From Bacteroidetes bacterium GWF2_43_63 (GTDB lineage: Bacteria > Bacteroidota > Bacteroidia > Bacteroidales > DTU049), in contig MEOQ01000009.1 of the NCBI GenBank assembly GCA_001769275.1, forward strand, positions 62,001 to 126,000: a stretch of DNA of 64,000 nucleotides, given 5' to 3'. Position numbers and translations under genes: made by a program. The notes below the pieces were generated by a model. It saw only the letters and a program-made list of their open reading frames with translations. It ran no database searches and had not been told where the DNA came from. Each line of letters begins with the position of its first letter. Positions within the stretch are counted from its first letter, which is position 1. Shown here piece after piece: positions 34,013 to 43,827 of this stretch.

Positions 34013-35216
34013 GTAATGCGGATTTATAAATATTCATCAACGCTTTATAATGAGCATCCTCTGAGAAATTCTCAGTTGCAAAATCAAACACGGTCTTTGA
34101 TATTTGATTATATTCTACATTTGACATTTTCATTGCCTTATCAATGGCAGTCATCATTGAACTCTCATTTTTTGGTTCAAATAAAATACCTCGGCCATGC
34201 TCAAGCAACTCAGGTATTCCGCCAATATTTGAACCAATGACAGGCTTCCCGAATGAAAACGATTCAACAACCGTTAATGGATTGTTTTCATACCATTCAG
34301 AAGGTACAATTACAAATGAAGAATTACGAATTAAATTCCAAAGTTCTTCTCCTCTTTTGTATCCTATAATCTCTAGGTATTCATCACTCTGGTTTATTAA
34401 ATCATCCATTAATGGCCCTGTACCAGCAATTATCAACTTACATTTAAGTCTTTTCGAACATTTTATTAAAAGTTCTATTCCTTTTTCGCGAGATAGTCTT
34501 CCATAAAAGAATAAGTAATTACCTTTAACAACAGACATTGAAAAAACTCCGGGCTTGAAATTGTACAAAACATTTGCATTTAATGCGTAATTGCTATTAA
34601 ACTCAGCATGCTTGTTTCTGGAAAAATTACTTACAAAGATTAACTGGTCAATTAATTTCGAGGGATTTTTACAATACTTTCTGTAATAGGCATCCAAAGT
34701 CAGCATCATACTATGTGAAAAACGACCTTCTAATGAGCAGCGGTGAAAAGCACATCTTAAATACAAACCATCTTTACACAACTCGCATACATTGTTTTTT
34801 CGATCCAAAAATGTATAAGCCGGGCATATAAGCCGATAATCATGAACCGTGTGAACTGTTGGCACATTGCATTTTTTTAATGTACTAATTATTGATGTTG
34901 TAAGGCCGCCCAAAAACAAATGTATATGTGCGATATCAGGCTTTTCGTCTTTTATTAGTGCACTCAGATTCCGACTCGCTTTTCTATTATAAATAAAAGA
35001 CTTAATTGACAACATCTTTTTGAACAATGAACCAGTCCTATAATCAGTACTTTCGGGAAAATAATGTGAATATTCGCTCTCTTCATTTTTATCAACTCTT
35101 AATGCAAAATCAACTACTTGATGCCCATGTTTTCTTAGCAGTTCGGCAGTATTAAAATACACAACATCGGCACCGCCGCGACGGTTATGATAGTTGTTGG
35201 TTAGGAGGATTTTCAT
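34005..35216 (-). CDS. GT4 glycosyltransferase with Cys-rich acceptor region
   Basis: 403 residues from ATG 35216, which overlaps the upstream stop as [24 protein letters not shown] starts the N-terminal Rossmann domain. A cysteine-rich segment ([31 protein letters not shown]) is typical of one Bacteroidota GT4 group. The C-terminal domain has [38 protein letters not shown] and [14 protein letters not shown], the donor-sugar E-x7-E region. Retaining glycosyltransferase acting on a lipid-linked saccharide at the inner membrane; donor unknown. Confidence 0.88.
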   Translation of the reverse strand: MKILLTNNYHNRRGGADVVYFNTAELLRKHGHQVVDFALRVDKNEESEYSHYFPESTDYRTGSLFKKMLSIKSFIYNRKASRNLSALIKDEKPDIAHIHLFLGGLTTSIISTLKKCNVPTVHTVHDYRLICPAYTFLDRKNNVCELCKDGLYLRCAFHRCSLEGRFSHSMMLTLDAYYRKYCKNPSKLIDQLIFVSNFSRNKHAEFNSNYALNANVLYNFKPGVFSMSVVKGNYLFFYGRLSREKGIELLIKCSKRLKCKLIIAGTGPLMDDLINQSDEYLEIIGYKRGEELWNLIRNSSFVIVPSEWYENNPLTVVESFSFGKPVIGSNIGGIPELLEHGRGILFEPKNESSMMTAIDKAMKMSNVEYNQISKTVFDFATENFSEDAHYKALMNIYKSALHD

Positions 35217-36382
35217 TTTTGACATACGAATTTTACAGCGTTCTCAATACCATCCACCATGTTTGGCACATCAATGACTTTTGATGTTTCAAATGCTCCT
35301 GCACACAATTTTCCATATAGATCAGACTGCGTAAAAATAATCTTCAATTTTTCCGTTAATGCAGCAATGTCATTTATATTAATAACATATCCATTTAAAT
35401 CATCAGTAACATAATCATAAATAGAGTCTGTGTCAGGAGACACAGACTCCCTAGTTCCAATAAAGGGTTTTTTGCAGGCATAGGCATGATTAATTGACAA
35501 CCCGCCCTGACCAGGCAGAACAACTACATCTGATACTAAAATATAGAGCACTGCGTCTGCAATATGCTTTCCGGCGAAGATTGTACATTCTAACTCATCG
35601 GCTGTCATATGACTTTTTATCCATTGAATATCAAAGCCATCTCCAACAATTAATGTCTTTGCCTTTATACCAGCCTTATTAATATTCGCAATGGCTGAAA
35701 TTAAATTATTAATTCTCTTACGTTTTTCGATACCACCAATAAATAAGGCAACTTTACAATCTGAGAGTTCTAATTCAGCCTTCTTTTTGTCAATGCTCCC
35801 GCTGAACTTTTCAATTGCAGCGAATATCTCTTTAGTATCTAATGCATTCTGTGCTCTGAATATCTTTTCTTTGGGGATATTTAAATATTCCATCAGATAT
35901 TTATCAGCAAATGAATTATATGTTATATACGCATCTGCCTTCTTAGTCATACGATTAACAATCGGATCCATGAATTTTCTATTTGCAGTTCTTTCGTTTT
36001 CAGGAACCGCACCTGCTTCGTACCAAATGAATTTTCTTTTAAAAAGTTTGCAATAAGGAAATATAATTAAATCATTAAAAATATTTGTAGTGGGTTCTAC
36101 GATTATCACATCAAAATTCCCAAAAAGCAGCCTGAAAATAAGAAAGGGATGAAAAACTATTAGTTGCTTATTATATCTGTTTAAAAACGAAAGAAAAATA
36201 GTAAACAATTTCACATGTTTAAACCCATCAATTTTCTCAGCATTTGCCGAAGCTCCTGACTTAAACCCCTTCCCGTAAAACACAGTAAGATCTATGTCCT
36301 TTCGTTCAGAAAGCTCAGTAAAAACTGGTACTCGATAATGCGGAATTATCCTTTGACTAATTGCAACCTTGATTTTTTTCAT
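35213..36382 (-). CDS. GT4-like glycosyltransferase
   Basis: 389 residues from ATG 36382 (open to 36391). The N-terminus IKVAISQRIIPHYRVPVFTEL is the pattern of glycosyltransferases that begin with a short strand and H-Y-R-x-P. The C-terminal half has ALFIGGIEKRKRINNLISAI, VGDGFD, and VLPGQGGLSINHAYACKKPF, where GQGGLSINHA is the donor-binding stretch. Overlaps its upstream neighbour by 26 bp and its downstream neighbour by ATGA. Confidence 0.85.
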   Translation of the reverse strand: MKKIKVAISQRIIPHYRVPVFTELSERKDIDLTVFYGKGFKSGASANAEKIDGFKHVKLFTIFLSFLNRYNKQLIVFHPFLIFRLLFGNFDVIIVEPTTNIFNDLIIFPYCKLFKRKFIWYEAGAVPENERTANRKFMDPIVNRMTKKADAYITYNSFADKYLMEYLNIPKEKIFRAQNALDTKEIFAAIEKFSGSIDKKKAELELSDCKVALFIGGIEKRKRINNLISAIANINKAGIKAKTLIVGDGFDIQWIKSHMTADELECTIFAGKHIADAVLYILVSDVVVLPGQGGLSINHAYACKKPFIGTRESVSPDTDSIYDYVTDDLNGYVININDIAALTEKLKIIFTQSDLYGKLCAGAFETSKVIDVPNMVDGIENAVKFVCQK

Positions 36383-37484
36383 ATATGTCAATAAAAAGTT
36401 TTTCGTAGTTTGATACCATAGCTTCCATGCTGAAATTTTCTACGGCATATTTATATCCATTTTCAATGATATTGTACCCTTCTTCAGTATTATAAACACT
36501 ACGTGTTATTTCGATAACCAAACACAAGTCATCGTCAGTGCCATCATATTCATAACCGTTAATTCCATTAATAATAAATCCATCCGAGTTTGCATGCTTT
36601 GAAATAATACAAAAACACTTGCTGAGCATTGCTTCAAACAGCACATTTGGACAGCCTTCATAAAAAGAGGATAGAATAAATATATCCATACCCTTGTAAT
36701 AGTCCTCTATGTTCTGAACTTTATCAATTAGTTCAACACAATTTTTTAATCCATTAGAATCAACATAACTTACTAGTTTTTCTGTTTCATCACTGAAAGA
36801 ACCAATAATTTGTAATTTATAGGAATCTTTCTTTTGACCTGAAAAAACCCTCAACAATTGAATCTGATTTTTCTGTGTTGTCATGCGCCCTACATTTCCA
36901 TATATTAGTTTTTCATCTGGCTTTCTCTTTTCACTTACATAATATCTATTTTTATCATACCCATTGTAAATGAACTGAATACGCGATTGATTTATATTCT
37001 TTTTTAAAATTGCTTTAAAATCATTAGCCGCTGATTTGCTATTTGCTACAATATAAGAACGTTTAATAAAATATTTCTCAATAAATATATGCTTTGGCGT
37101 ATAAATAGAAAATGAGTTTCTGATTGTTGAAACGACTTTATTTTTATAATTTCTTCTTGAAGCAGCCAACCTTACCAAGAGACCATTCATAAATAAAGAA
37201 GTAAAAACAATATCAAAAACATTTTTAGATAAATAATTTCTTATAAAAAATATTGCCTCAAGAATTTTAAGCAATTTGTTTTCATGTTTGAGTATTTTCT
37301 TTGTAAAAATAATATTTTCAACACTTTCAATCTCATCATAAAAAACACCTTTATTAACTGCATATAAGCAAACGCTTACATTAAATCTTGACTTATCTAT
37401 GTTTCTAATCAACTCCAAGAATTGGCGTTCAGCGCCACCCTGGCCGAGATTACTAATAATAAATGCTATTTTAATCTTGCTCAT
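36357..37484 (-). CDS. GT4 glycosyltransferase
   Basis: 375 residues. AFIISNLGQGGAERQFLELI (about 6-25) is the classical GT4 N-terminal G-G-A-E-R motif. In the C-terminal domain YGNVGRMTTQKNQIQLLRVF and FILSSFYEGCPNVLFEAMLS give the donor-binding E-G-x-P-N-V-x-x-E-A pattern. Overlaps both neighbours (14 and 26 bp). A+T content is clearly higher than in the flanking housekeeping genes, as for the whole 31.3-43.7 kb block, consistent with horizontally acquired surface-sugar genes. Confidence 0.88.
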   Translation of the reverse strand: MSKIKIAFIISNLGQGGAERQFLELIRNIDKSRFNVSVCLYAVNKGVFYDEIESVENIIFTKKILKHENKLLKILEAIFFIRNYLSKNVFDIVFTSLFMNGLLVRLAASRRNYKNKVVSTIRNSFSIYTPKHIFIEKYFIKRSYIVANSKSAANDFKAILKKNINQSRIQFIYNGYDKNRYYVSEKRKPDEKLIYGNVGRMTTQKNQIQLLRVFSGQKKDSYKLQIIGSFSDETEKLVSYVDSNGLKNCVELIDKVQNIEDYYKGMDIFILSSFYEGCPNVLFEAMLSKCFCIISKHANSDGFIINGINGYEYDGTDDDLCLVIEITRSVYNTEEGYNIIENGYKYAVENFSMEAMVSNYEKLFIDIYEKNQGCN

Positions 37485-37995
37485 AAATAGTTTTTATAAC
37501 CTTTGCTGGAACACCAGCAACCATAACATTTGAAGGAATATCCTTTGTTACGACCGCTCCAGCTCCAATAATGCAATTCTCATTAATTGTTACTCCAGGC
37601 AAAATAACAGCTCCTGCTCCAATCCATACATTGCTAAATATTTCGACTTTTTCAAATGTATGCCCTTGAATTCTAAAAGGAATATTAGGGTTTGAAAAAT
37701 TGTGATTTGCTGTATGGATTATGACGTTGGGGCCTAATATAATATCATTGTGCAGAACTAATCCGCCGCCACCACTAATCCAACAACCCCTATTGAATGA
37801 ACAATTATCGCCAATAACAATGTTCTTTGTAGCTTCGAAATGACAATGAACATTAACACCTAAACCTTTTCCCACCTTTCTGAAGCAAGCCTTGTAAAAA
37901 AGGCGTCTTAACCGATTCCCTAAATAAAAATCAGGAAATAGATTAAGGAAATTTTCGCAGTAATTGTAGATTACCAGTTTAATTTGAAACATCAT
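37471..37995 (-). CDS. hexapeptide-repeat acyltransferase 2
   Basis: 174 residues, a WbbJ/maltose-acetyltransferase-like LbH protein. NVHCHFEATKNIVIGDNCSF, GPNVIIHTANHNFSNPNIPF (with the catalytic-type His), and VWIGAGAVILPGVTINENCI, ending VPAKVIKTIYEQD. Likely O-acetyltransferase for the polysaccharide. It overlaps the next glycosyltransferase gene by 14 bp. About 95 bp of non-coding sequence separate it from the upstream gene, the largest gap in this operon block. Confidence 0.87.
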   Translation of the reverse strand: MMFQIKLVIYNYCENFLNLFPDFYLGNRLRRLFYKACFRKVGKGLGVNVHCHFEATKNIVIGDNCSFNRGCWISGGGGLVLHNDIILGPNVIIHTANHNFSNPNIPFRIQGHTFEKVEIFSNVWIGAGAVILPGVTINENCIIGAGAVVTKDIPSNVMVAGVPAKVIKTIYEQD

Positions 37996-38090
37996 ATTTA
38001 AACGATTTTACTTTTATGACTTTTTCACCAGATGCAAATATGCCTATCAGAAAAATGAATGTCAGCATCTGCTTGCAATTTCTATTAACT

Positions 38091-39245
38091 TTATGAACCT
38101 TTCATAAAGTTCAAAATACTTGCACCATGATTTGCGAAATTAAAAGGGCCACTAGCTAGTTCAAATGCCTGTAATCTCATTTTATTTGAAATTTCTTTGT
38201 TATCGGCTACAAATTTCATAGCTTCACTTAGCTCGAGAGGATCGTCACTATTCAATAAAACTGCATTTTGCTTGTTCGTAAAAAAGTTCGGAATTTCTCC
38301 CCAGCGACTTGTTATGATCACACCTTTTGAAGCACAGTATTCTCCAATTTTATGAGGAAACCGTGCTTTATCTCGCTGATCAAAATTTAAGGGAATTAAT
38401 AATGCTGTTGCCCGAGTATAATAGCCCCATAACTGGGTTTTGGGCAATGCAGATTTCAACACTACCCTATCGGAAAATCTTGAACTTTTTATCAAATGGA
38501 CAGCATTTTCCATACTTCTCTTCCCACCATTTAAAACCAGAAGTAATTTAATGTTCCCTTTTGTTCCCTCAAAACCTCTTATAATTTGAATGATCGTTTT
38601 TTCATAATCAGACGAGCCGCAAAACATAAAATAATCTTCGTTAATTGGATCGACATCAATCGCATTCATTGCATCTTCAGGGTTTACCAAAACAGGGATA
38701 TTAAAAACTGGTAAACTGGGATTTTTACTAATTACCTGTCTTCTGAGTTCTTCACTTATAGGGAATACTCCGTCAATTTTCGACCATGTCAATGATTCGA
38801 AGGCGTCAATTCGCTTTAAAAGTTTGCCATCTGCTTCAGGATGCATACTTCTGTAATCCTCAACGTGGGTAAGGAATATTTTCTTTTTTCGCAAATGTAT
38901 AATAAACGAATAACATTTAACTTCCATATAATTTCGAGAATTAACAATAGCACAATCATATCTTGCAAAAAGAAGGTATAGCTTTTCTACAATTCCGCCA
39001 ATGCTCCACAGTATCCTATTTACTATTTTGTTTTTATGTCTCCTCGATAAGAAGCTTGTATAGATATAATTAATATCATGAACAGTTCCCTTATATGGCA
39101 GGTCGCTATCGTAATTAAAGCTTTTCTTGCATACAAAGGTGACTTCACATCCTTGTTCTTGCAAGGATCGTCCAATGAGGGTTTGCTTTTCAACTTCCGC
39201 CATGCCGAAAGGGAAGCTGCTGGTACCTAAAAATAAAATATGCAT
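38091..39245 (-). CDS. glycosyltransferase (GT4-like)
   Basis: 384 residues. The N-terminus HILFLGTSSFPFGMAEVEKQ contains the loop between first strand and helix of the GT-B fold. The C-terminal half has YFMFCGSSDYEKTIIQIIRG, RATALLIPLNFDQRDKARFP and HKIGEYCASKGVII, an E-containing donor-site helix. Ends with FANHGASILNFMKGS. Less canonical than the other GT4 members here. It begins at the base adjacent to the acyltransferase 3 stop (39246), so the two are translationally linked. Confidence 0.82.
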   Translation of the reverse strand: MHILFLGTSSFPFGMAEVEKQTLIGRSLQEQGCEVTFVCKKSFNYDSDLPYKGTVHDINYIYTSFLSRRHKNKIVNRILWSIGGIVEKLYLLFARYDCAIVNSRNYMEVKCYSFIIHLRKKKIFLTHVEDYRSMHPEADGKLLKRIDAFESLTWSKIDGVFPISEELRRQVISKNPSLPVFNIPVLVNPEDAMNAIDVDPINEDYFMFCGSSDYEKTIIQIIRGFEGTKGNIKLLLVLNGGKRSMENAVHLIKSSRFSDRVVLKSALPKTQLWGYYTRATALLIPLNFDQRDKARFPHKIGEYCASKGVIITSRWGEIPNFFTNKQNAVLLNSDDPLELSEAMKFVADNKEISNKMRLQAFELASGPFNFANHGASILNFMKGS

Positions 39246-39854
39246 TTAATTAATTTCGAGGGTCTTTATTACTCTAGCTGGAATGCCACCGGCAAGTGAA
39301 TTTCGTGGAATTTTTCCTGAAACAACACTGTTAGCAGCAATTACAGAATTTTCACCAATTTCAGAACCCTTCAGTATTGTAACGTTCATTCCAAGCCAAA
39401 CATTGTCTTCAATAATTACTGGAGCCTTCTTTGCAAATTTCGAAGCTCTCTCATTTGGATATATTCCGTGCCAATCTGTATCAGTAATTGAAGTATTGGC
39501 TCCACACATAACATTATTACCGATTACAATTTTTTCAGCCGCTGAAATCATAGTGCCACTAAAACCGCATCCTGAGCCAATTTGTATTTTAGCATTCCTG
39601 GTCAAGGTTTCAATTGTACAAGGTCTCATAATACCAGCTTGAAAATTCATCCTGATTCGGGATCGGAATCTACAATCTTCGCCAATTGATATAGAAGACC
39701 CATTGCATTTATAGAGCATTGGCTTTCCATGAAAAACTGAGTGCTTGCCTAAATCAACACCAATCAATGTGCATTTTAATCGAATGAATTTTGTATTAAT
39801 GGTGGATGAAACTGCATTCCAAATAAAATACATTTTATTAAAAATTCTATTCAT
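39246..39854 (-). CDS. hexapeptide-repeat acyltransferase 3
   Basis: 202 residues with an LbH core: GVDLGKHSVFHGKPMLYKCN, CRFRSRIRMNFQAGIM, IGNNVMCGANTSITDTDWHG and VWLGMNVTILKGSEIGENSV. ITDTDWHG takes the place of the usual N-x-H base region. The end GGIPARVIKTL is typical. Third acyltransferase of the operon, so the polysaccharide is probably modified at more than one position. Overlaps the next upstream gene by 8 bp. Confidence 0.85.
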   Translation of the reverse strand: MNRIFNKMYFIWNAVSSTINTKFIRLKCTLIGVDLGKHSVFHGKPMLYKCNGSSISIGEDCRFRSRIRMNFQAGIMRPCTIETLTRNAKIQIGSGCGFSGTMISAAEKIVIGNNVMCGANTSITDTDWHGIYPNERASKFAKKAPVIIEDNVWLGMNVTILKGSEIGENSVIAANSVVSGKIPRNSLAGGIPARVIKTLEIN

Positions 39855-41103
39855 GCTGTGTATTTTGTTCTAAAATTGTTTGGTAAGCACTTCCAACCAT
39901 TGCTATAGATTTTTCGATATCATGTCTTCTATGACTAACTTCATATGCCTTTTGACCCAGACTAACAGCAAACTCATCATCAGAAAAAACAATTTCTATT
40001 TTTTTTGCTAAATCCGCATTGTTATTATTAAAATAGTTCAAAGCGCTATTATCATCGACATAGGATGCAACACCTCCAGTAATATGAGCAACACATGGCA
40101 GACCTATCATTTGAGCTTCTGCCAGCGTGTTTGGACTATTTTCAATTAGTGATGTCAAGCAGAAAACATGAGATTTTTTAAGCCATCTAATTGTTTCATA
40201 ATCTGACAAGTATCCTAATAATTTCACCTTCGATGATAAATTATTTCTGCGTGCAAATTTCATCAAATATTGACCATAATAACCTTTTTCATCAATTCCG
40301 CCAACTCTAAGTTCAATATCAGGATACTTGCTATTTAATAAAATCAAAGCTCTAATTGCAGTTTCGGCACTTTTCGCAGGACCCCTAATGTTCAATAATA
40401 AAATACTATTTCTGTCTGCCTTATTAAGTTCCCATTTGTCATGATAAAAAGGTTCTCTTAAAATTCTGGGCTCAGGAAAATACCGAGCTTTCGAATTAAA
40501 TTTCATCAGTGTACTCTTATCAAAGTCGGTTCTTCCAAAAAAATACTTATTGATTTTCAATATTCTCCTTTCACGTAACCCACTACGAAACATGTTAATC
40601 ACGTATTTGGTTTGGAAATATAAATCCTTCATTTTGTAATAAAACGATTCATCAGACTTTAAGACTATGTGATATGCTTTAAAAATTCGTTTAATAACGA
40701 CCTTTGAGATTTGACTAGTTAATCCTTGAAGGGAAATAATAATTGGGACATTGATAATCTCTCCCTCCTCGCACAACAAACCAGAACGCCTTTCACTACC
40801 ATGTATGTGAATTAGATCAGGCTTGATATTAAAAATAATTTTTTTAATTTGGTATAAAAATTCTTTTTCAGTAGAATTATAAATGCTAAGGTTACTGTGT
40901 ATTATATAAAAAGTTATTCCTTCCTCGACAAACGAAAAGTTCTCAATTGGATATGGTGAAATTATATAGAATTCATACGCTTTACTTTTTAACAGCCCGG
41001 TTAAAAGATTGTCCATCCAGGTTCCAGTGCCAAAAAGGCCAAGATTAAGTTTTTGCTTAACTGCAGCAAGAGGAGTGTTTGTAATCCAAACAATTTTATA
41101 CAT
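39847..41103 (-). CDS. GT4 glycosyltransferase
   Basis: 418 residues. IVWITNTPLAAVKQKLNLGLFGTG-type start (about 4-27), DLIHIHGSERRSGLLCEEGE in the N-terminal domain, and in the C-terminal domain LLNIRGPAKSAETAIRALIL, VFCLTSLIENSPNTLAEAQMIG, where E-N-S-P-N-T-x-x-E-A is the donor-binding motif. Overlaps Wzy by 8 bp and acyltransferase 3 by 8 bp. Donor and linkage unknown. Confidence 0.88.
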   Translation of the reverse strand: MYKIVWITNTPLAAVKQKLNLGLFGTGTWMDNLLTGLLKSKAYEFYIISPYPIENFSFVEEGITFYIIHSNLSIYNSTEKEFLYQIKKIIFNIKPDLIHIHGSERRSGLLCEEGEIINVPIIISLQGLTSQISKVVIKRIFKAYHIVLKSDESFYYKMKDLYFQTKYVINMFRSGLRERRILKINKYFFGRTDFDKSTLMKFNSKARYFPEPRILREPFYHDKWELNKADRNSILLLNIRGPAKSAETAIRALILLNSKYPDIELRVGGIDEKGYYGQYLMKFARRNNLSSKVKLLGYLSDYETIRWLKKSHVFCLTSLIENSPNTLAEAQMIGLPCVAHITGGVASYVDDNSALNYFNNNNADLAKKIEIVFSDDEFAVSLGQKAYEVSHRRHDIEKSIAMVGSAYQTILEQNTQHE

Positions 41104-42340
41104 GCTTTAACGCTGTTTTAATCTGATCATTAGTAAGATTTCTAATTGATTTCGATAGGCAAAAACCCGCAAGAAGCCATAATAGCATGAAATACGGGTC
41201 TGCAGCTGGGACTCTTGCCCAAAACATGACAAGCATGTGAACAATAATTGCAAAAGCAAATATTTTAGTCAAAGTATTTTTAGTCCTCCAGAGACCATAT
41301 GATACCGCTTTAATAATAATTATTAAATAAGTTATTAATAGCAAAACACCTCCTTTTAAAATGATTTGCAAATAGCCAATTTCAATTATATCTCTTCCTC
41401 CAAAATTTTGATCATAGTATGGTGAAAATGTGGGAGTCGCATACATGCCAACTAATCCTCGTCCAGTAAGCAAATCACTTTTAATATCCTCGTAAAAATC
41501 CAGTGGTAGAGTCCCTCTTGAATCTTCGAACAACAATTCAGAAATTGACTTATCATTAATTTTAATTTTTTGCGGTAAAATTCTTTCAGAAAATTCAATC
41601 ACGTCCTCAGGTTGTAATACAACAAAAAATAAAACAAGAGCACTGAAAACGTACAAAAATACTTTCCATTTTTTATGCTTTCGATGTGTGAATATCAATA
41701 AACCAGAAAACATAATTAATGCAAATAGTAAATCTTCTCTTTTATTACTTGAAAATGCTAAAAGAAAAAATATTATAACACCCAAAATAATTAAATTTCG
41801 TTTGCTTCTCAACCCATAAACCACAAAGATAATTAGTAATAAGCATGACCCAAATAGCATTGCTGACGAAAATCTTCTTATACTAATTGGTGTAAAATAT
41901 TGCATGCATAAAAACACTATACCTACAACCAGCCCAAAAATTGATATTCTCTTCACCACCTTAATAAATGCATAAAGCTCTTTACTGCTTCTTGAATACA
42001 AAATAAAAGCTGGGAAAAGCCAAGTTGCGAATCCATAGATGTTCCATAAAACAAAATTATTAATAGTACCCCCGAACATGAAAAACTGAAAATAAACGCA
42101 GTATGCGGTAATAAAAAAGCAAACAATTAGTAAATAACTGTTGCTATTGATGGATTTAATAGAACTAAAGATTTTAATCAGGAGAATAAAAATAATTATT
42201 GGGGAGATTATATAGGTTGCATATTTAAAAATCCCACCAAACAGCAAATACAATTCGAATATAACACAGTTGATCGGCACAAGCCAAAGCAACAATTTTA
42301 AACTGAATTGCGTTAAACTATTTTTTCGAGAAGAAAGCAT
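41096..42340 (-). CDS. wzy: O-antigen/capsule polymerase (Wzy-like)
   Basis: 414 residues, almost wholly hydrophobic with about 11-12 membrane helices. A large polar loop near residues 250-320 contains LPLDFYEDIKSDLLTGRGLVG and FSPYYDQNFGGRDIIEIGYL. R-G-L-x-G in that loop and the E-x-G-Y helix start are typical of Wzy/O-antigen ligase-like proteins. It joins repeat units on the periplasmic side. Polymerases are so variable that this call rests on topology and on the position next to Wzx, whose gene it overlaps by 23 bp. Confidence 0.8.
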   Translation of the reverse strand: MLSSRKNSLTQFSLKLLLWLVPINCVIFELYLLFGGIFKYATYIISPIIIFILLIKIFSSIKSINSNSYLLIVCFFITAYCVYFQFFMFGGTINNFVLWNIYGFATWLFPAFILYSRSSKELYAFIKVVKRISIFGLVVGIVFLCMQYFTPISIRRFSSAMLFGSCLLLIIFVVYGLRSKRNLIILGVIIFFLLAFSSNKREDLLFALIMFSGLLIFTHRKHKKWKVFLYVFSALVLFFVVLQPEDVIEFSERILPQKIKINDKSISELLFEDSRGTLPLDFYEDIKSDLLTGRGLVGMYATPTFSPYYDQNFGGRDIIEIGYLQIILKGGVLLLITYLIIIIKAVSYGLWRTKNTLTKIFAFAIIVHMLVMFWARVPAADPYFMLLWLLAGFCLSKSIRNLTNDQIKTALKHV

Positions 42341-43748
42341 TAAATTTTATCTTTTCGTAATTACTATTAGCAGGTACGGCAATATACTGTAAGAAAAATA
42401 AAGTACAATAAAGTGCTATAGCTACTAATTTATTAAAAATATTATCAACTACTAACGAATTTAAGACATAACACACTATGCCTGATGACAAACAAAACAA
42501 GAATGGGAATAAACTAGTGAGGACAAACTTATTTATTTGAAGAGTGTACTTTTTCATCAATAAAATAATAATAAATACATTTACAAATTCGCTAATAACC
42601 AGGCCTAATGCACACCCCCAAAGGCCCCAAAATAGAGTGCCGCTAATAATTAATGAGAGTTTGATCACGTTTTTTGCAACGCCAATTTTATTATATGATA
42701 ATGAATCTCCTTTTGCAAGAGGTATTTGATCACTTATTGTATTAAACGGCAGAAACAGAAAACTTACTGAAATTATTCTCAAAAGAGGAACAACGTCATC
42801 CCACCCAGGTCCAAGATATAATGAAATTATTACATCCGCAAACCAAAATAAAACACCTCCTATCAAACAATTTATAAAAACAATTAATGCATAGCTCTCA
42901 AATATCTTTTTAAAAAACACTAAATCATTATCTTGATTTTTAGCTAAAATTGGGAAGGAAACAGTGAAAATCGTACCTCTTAATTGTGTATTTAAAATAT
43001 TTGTCAAAGAAATGGCTCTGGAATAAAACCCAGTTGCTGTTATGCCTGCGAATCTACCAAGCAGTGATAAATCCGCGTTTTTAGTAATCCTGTTTAAGAC
43101 ATTCATTATATTAACTGAAATGCCAAATTTCATGGATCCTTTAATCTCATCATCAATTTTGAATTTTCTAATTTTATATTTTGATAGAATAAAATATCCA
43201 AATAACAACAAAATGCTATCGGCTAGCTGCATATATATTAATGACCAATATTTATAACCGTTTATAGCAAGCATTACACCAACGAATGAAGAAACAATGG
43301 TGGTCGATATTTCTAATAATGTAATTCTTTTAAACTTAAGTTCTCTCTTTAATTTCACAAGTGCTTGTGAATAAAGAGAAATGATAAGATAATTTATAGC
43401 GAGCGCATATACAATATTAACCGCTTCAAAATTATTAAGATAATTACCAATAAATGGTGCAATGAGTGATAAAATAATTACTAAAAGTGAACCGATTACA
43501 ACATTAAACCAGAAAAATGCACTTTCTGAATTCGAAGACAGTGTCCTTTTCTGGAGTGCAGCTGTTGTCATTCCAAAATCACCAAGAATTGTTGAAAGGC
43601 CTATAATTCCTTGAACAGCTGCAACTATCCCATAATCCTCAGGAAGAACGAAGCGAGCAATAATACCAACTCTTACGATCTGTATTAAGTATTTACCCAT
43701 GCTTCCTATCAACGGCAAAATACTTTTTTTGATAATACTATCTGACAT
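42318..43748 (-). CDS. wzx: oligosaccharide-lipid flippase (Wzx-like)
   Basis: 476 residues with 12-14 predicted membrane helices. IARFVLPEDYGIVAAVQGII and FGMTTAALQKRTLSSN near the N-terminus are landmarks of polysaccharide flippases of the MviN/Wzx (PST) superfamily. It moves the undecaprenyl-linked repeat unit across the inner membrane. First gene of the overlapping operon that continues to 31309; the 80 bp gap to the epimerase gene suggests shared transcription from upstream. Confidence 0.88.
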   Translation of the reverse strand: MSDSIIKKSILPLIGSMGKYLIQIVRVGIIARFVLPEDYGIVAAVQGIIGLSTILGDFGMTTAALQKRTLSSNSESAFFWFNVVIGSLLVIILSLIAPFIGNYLNNFEAVNIVYALAINYLIISLYSQALVKLKRELKFKRITLLEISTTIVSSFVGVMLAINGYKYWSLIYMQLADSILLLFGYFILSKYKIRKFKIDDEIKGSMKFGISVNIMNVLNRITKNADLSLLGRFAGITATGFYSRAISLTNILNTQLRGTIFTVSFPILAKNQDNDLVFFKKIFESYALIVFINCLIGGVLFWFADVIISLYLGPGWDDVVPLLRIISVSFLFLPFNTISDQIPLAKGDSLSYNKIGVAKNVIKLSLIISGTLFWGLWGCALGLVISEFVNVFIIILLMKKYTLQINKFVLTSLFPFLFCLSSGIVCYVLNSLVVDNIFNKLVAIALYCTLFFLQYIAVPANSNYEKIKFNAFFSKK

Positions 43749-43827
43749 GATTTAATTATGTACTACGTTCAACTATTATAAAACAATACTTTTTGAAATC
43801 TAGTCGTGCTGAATAAGTATGCTTGAT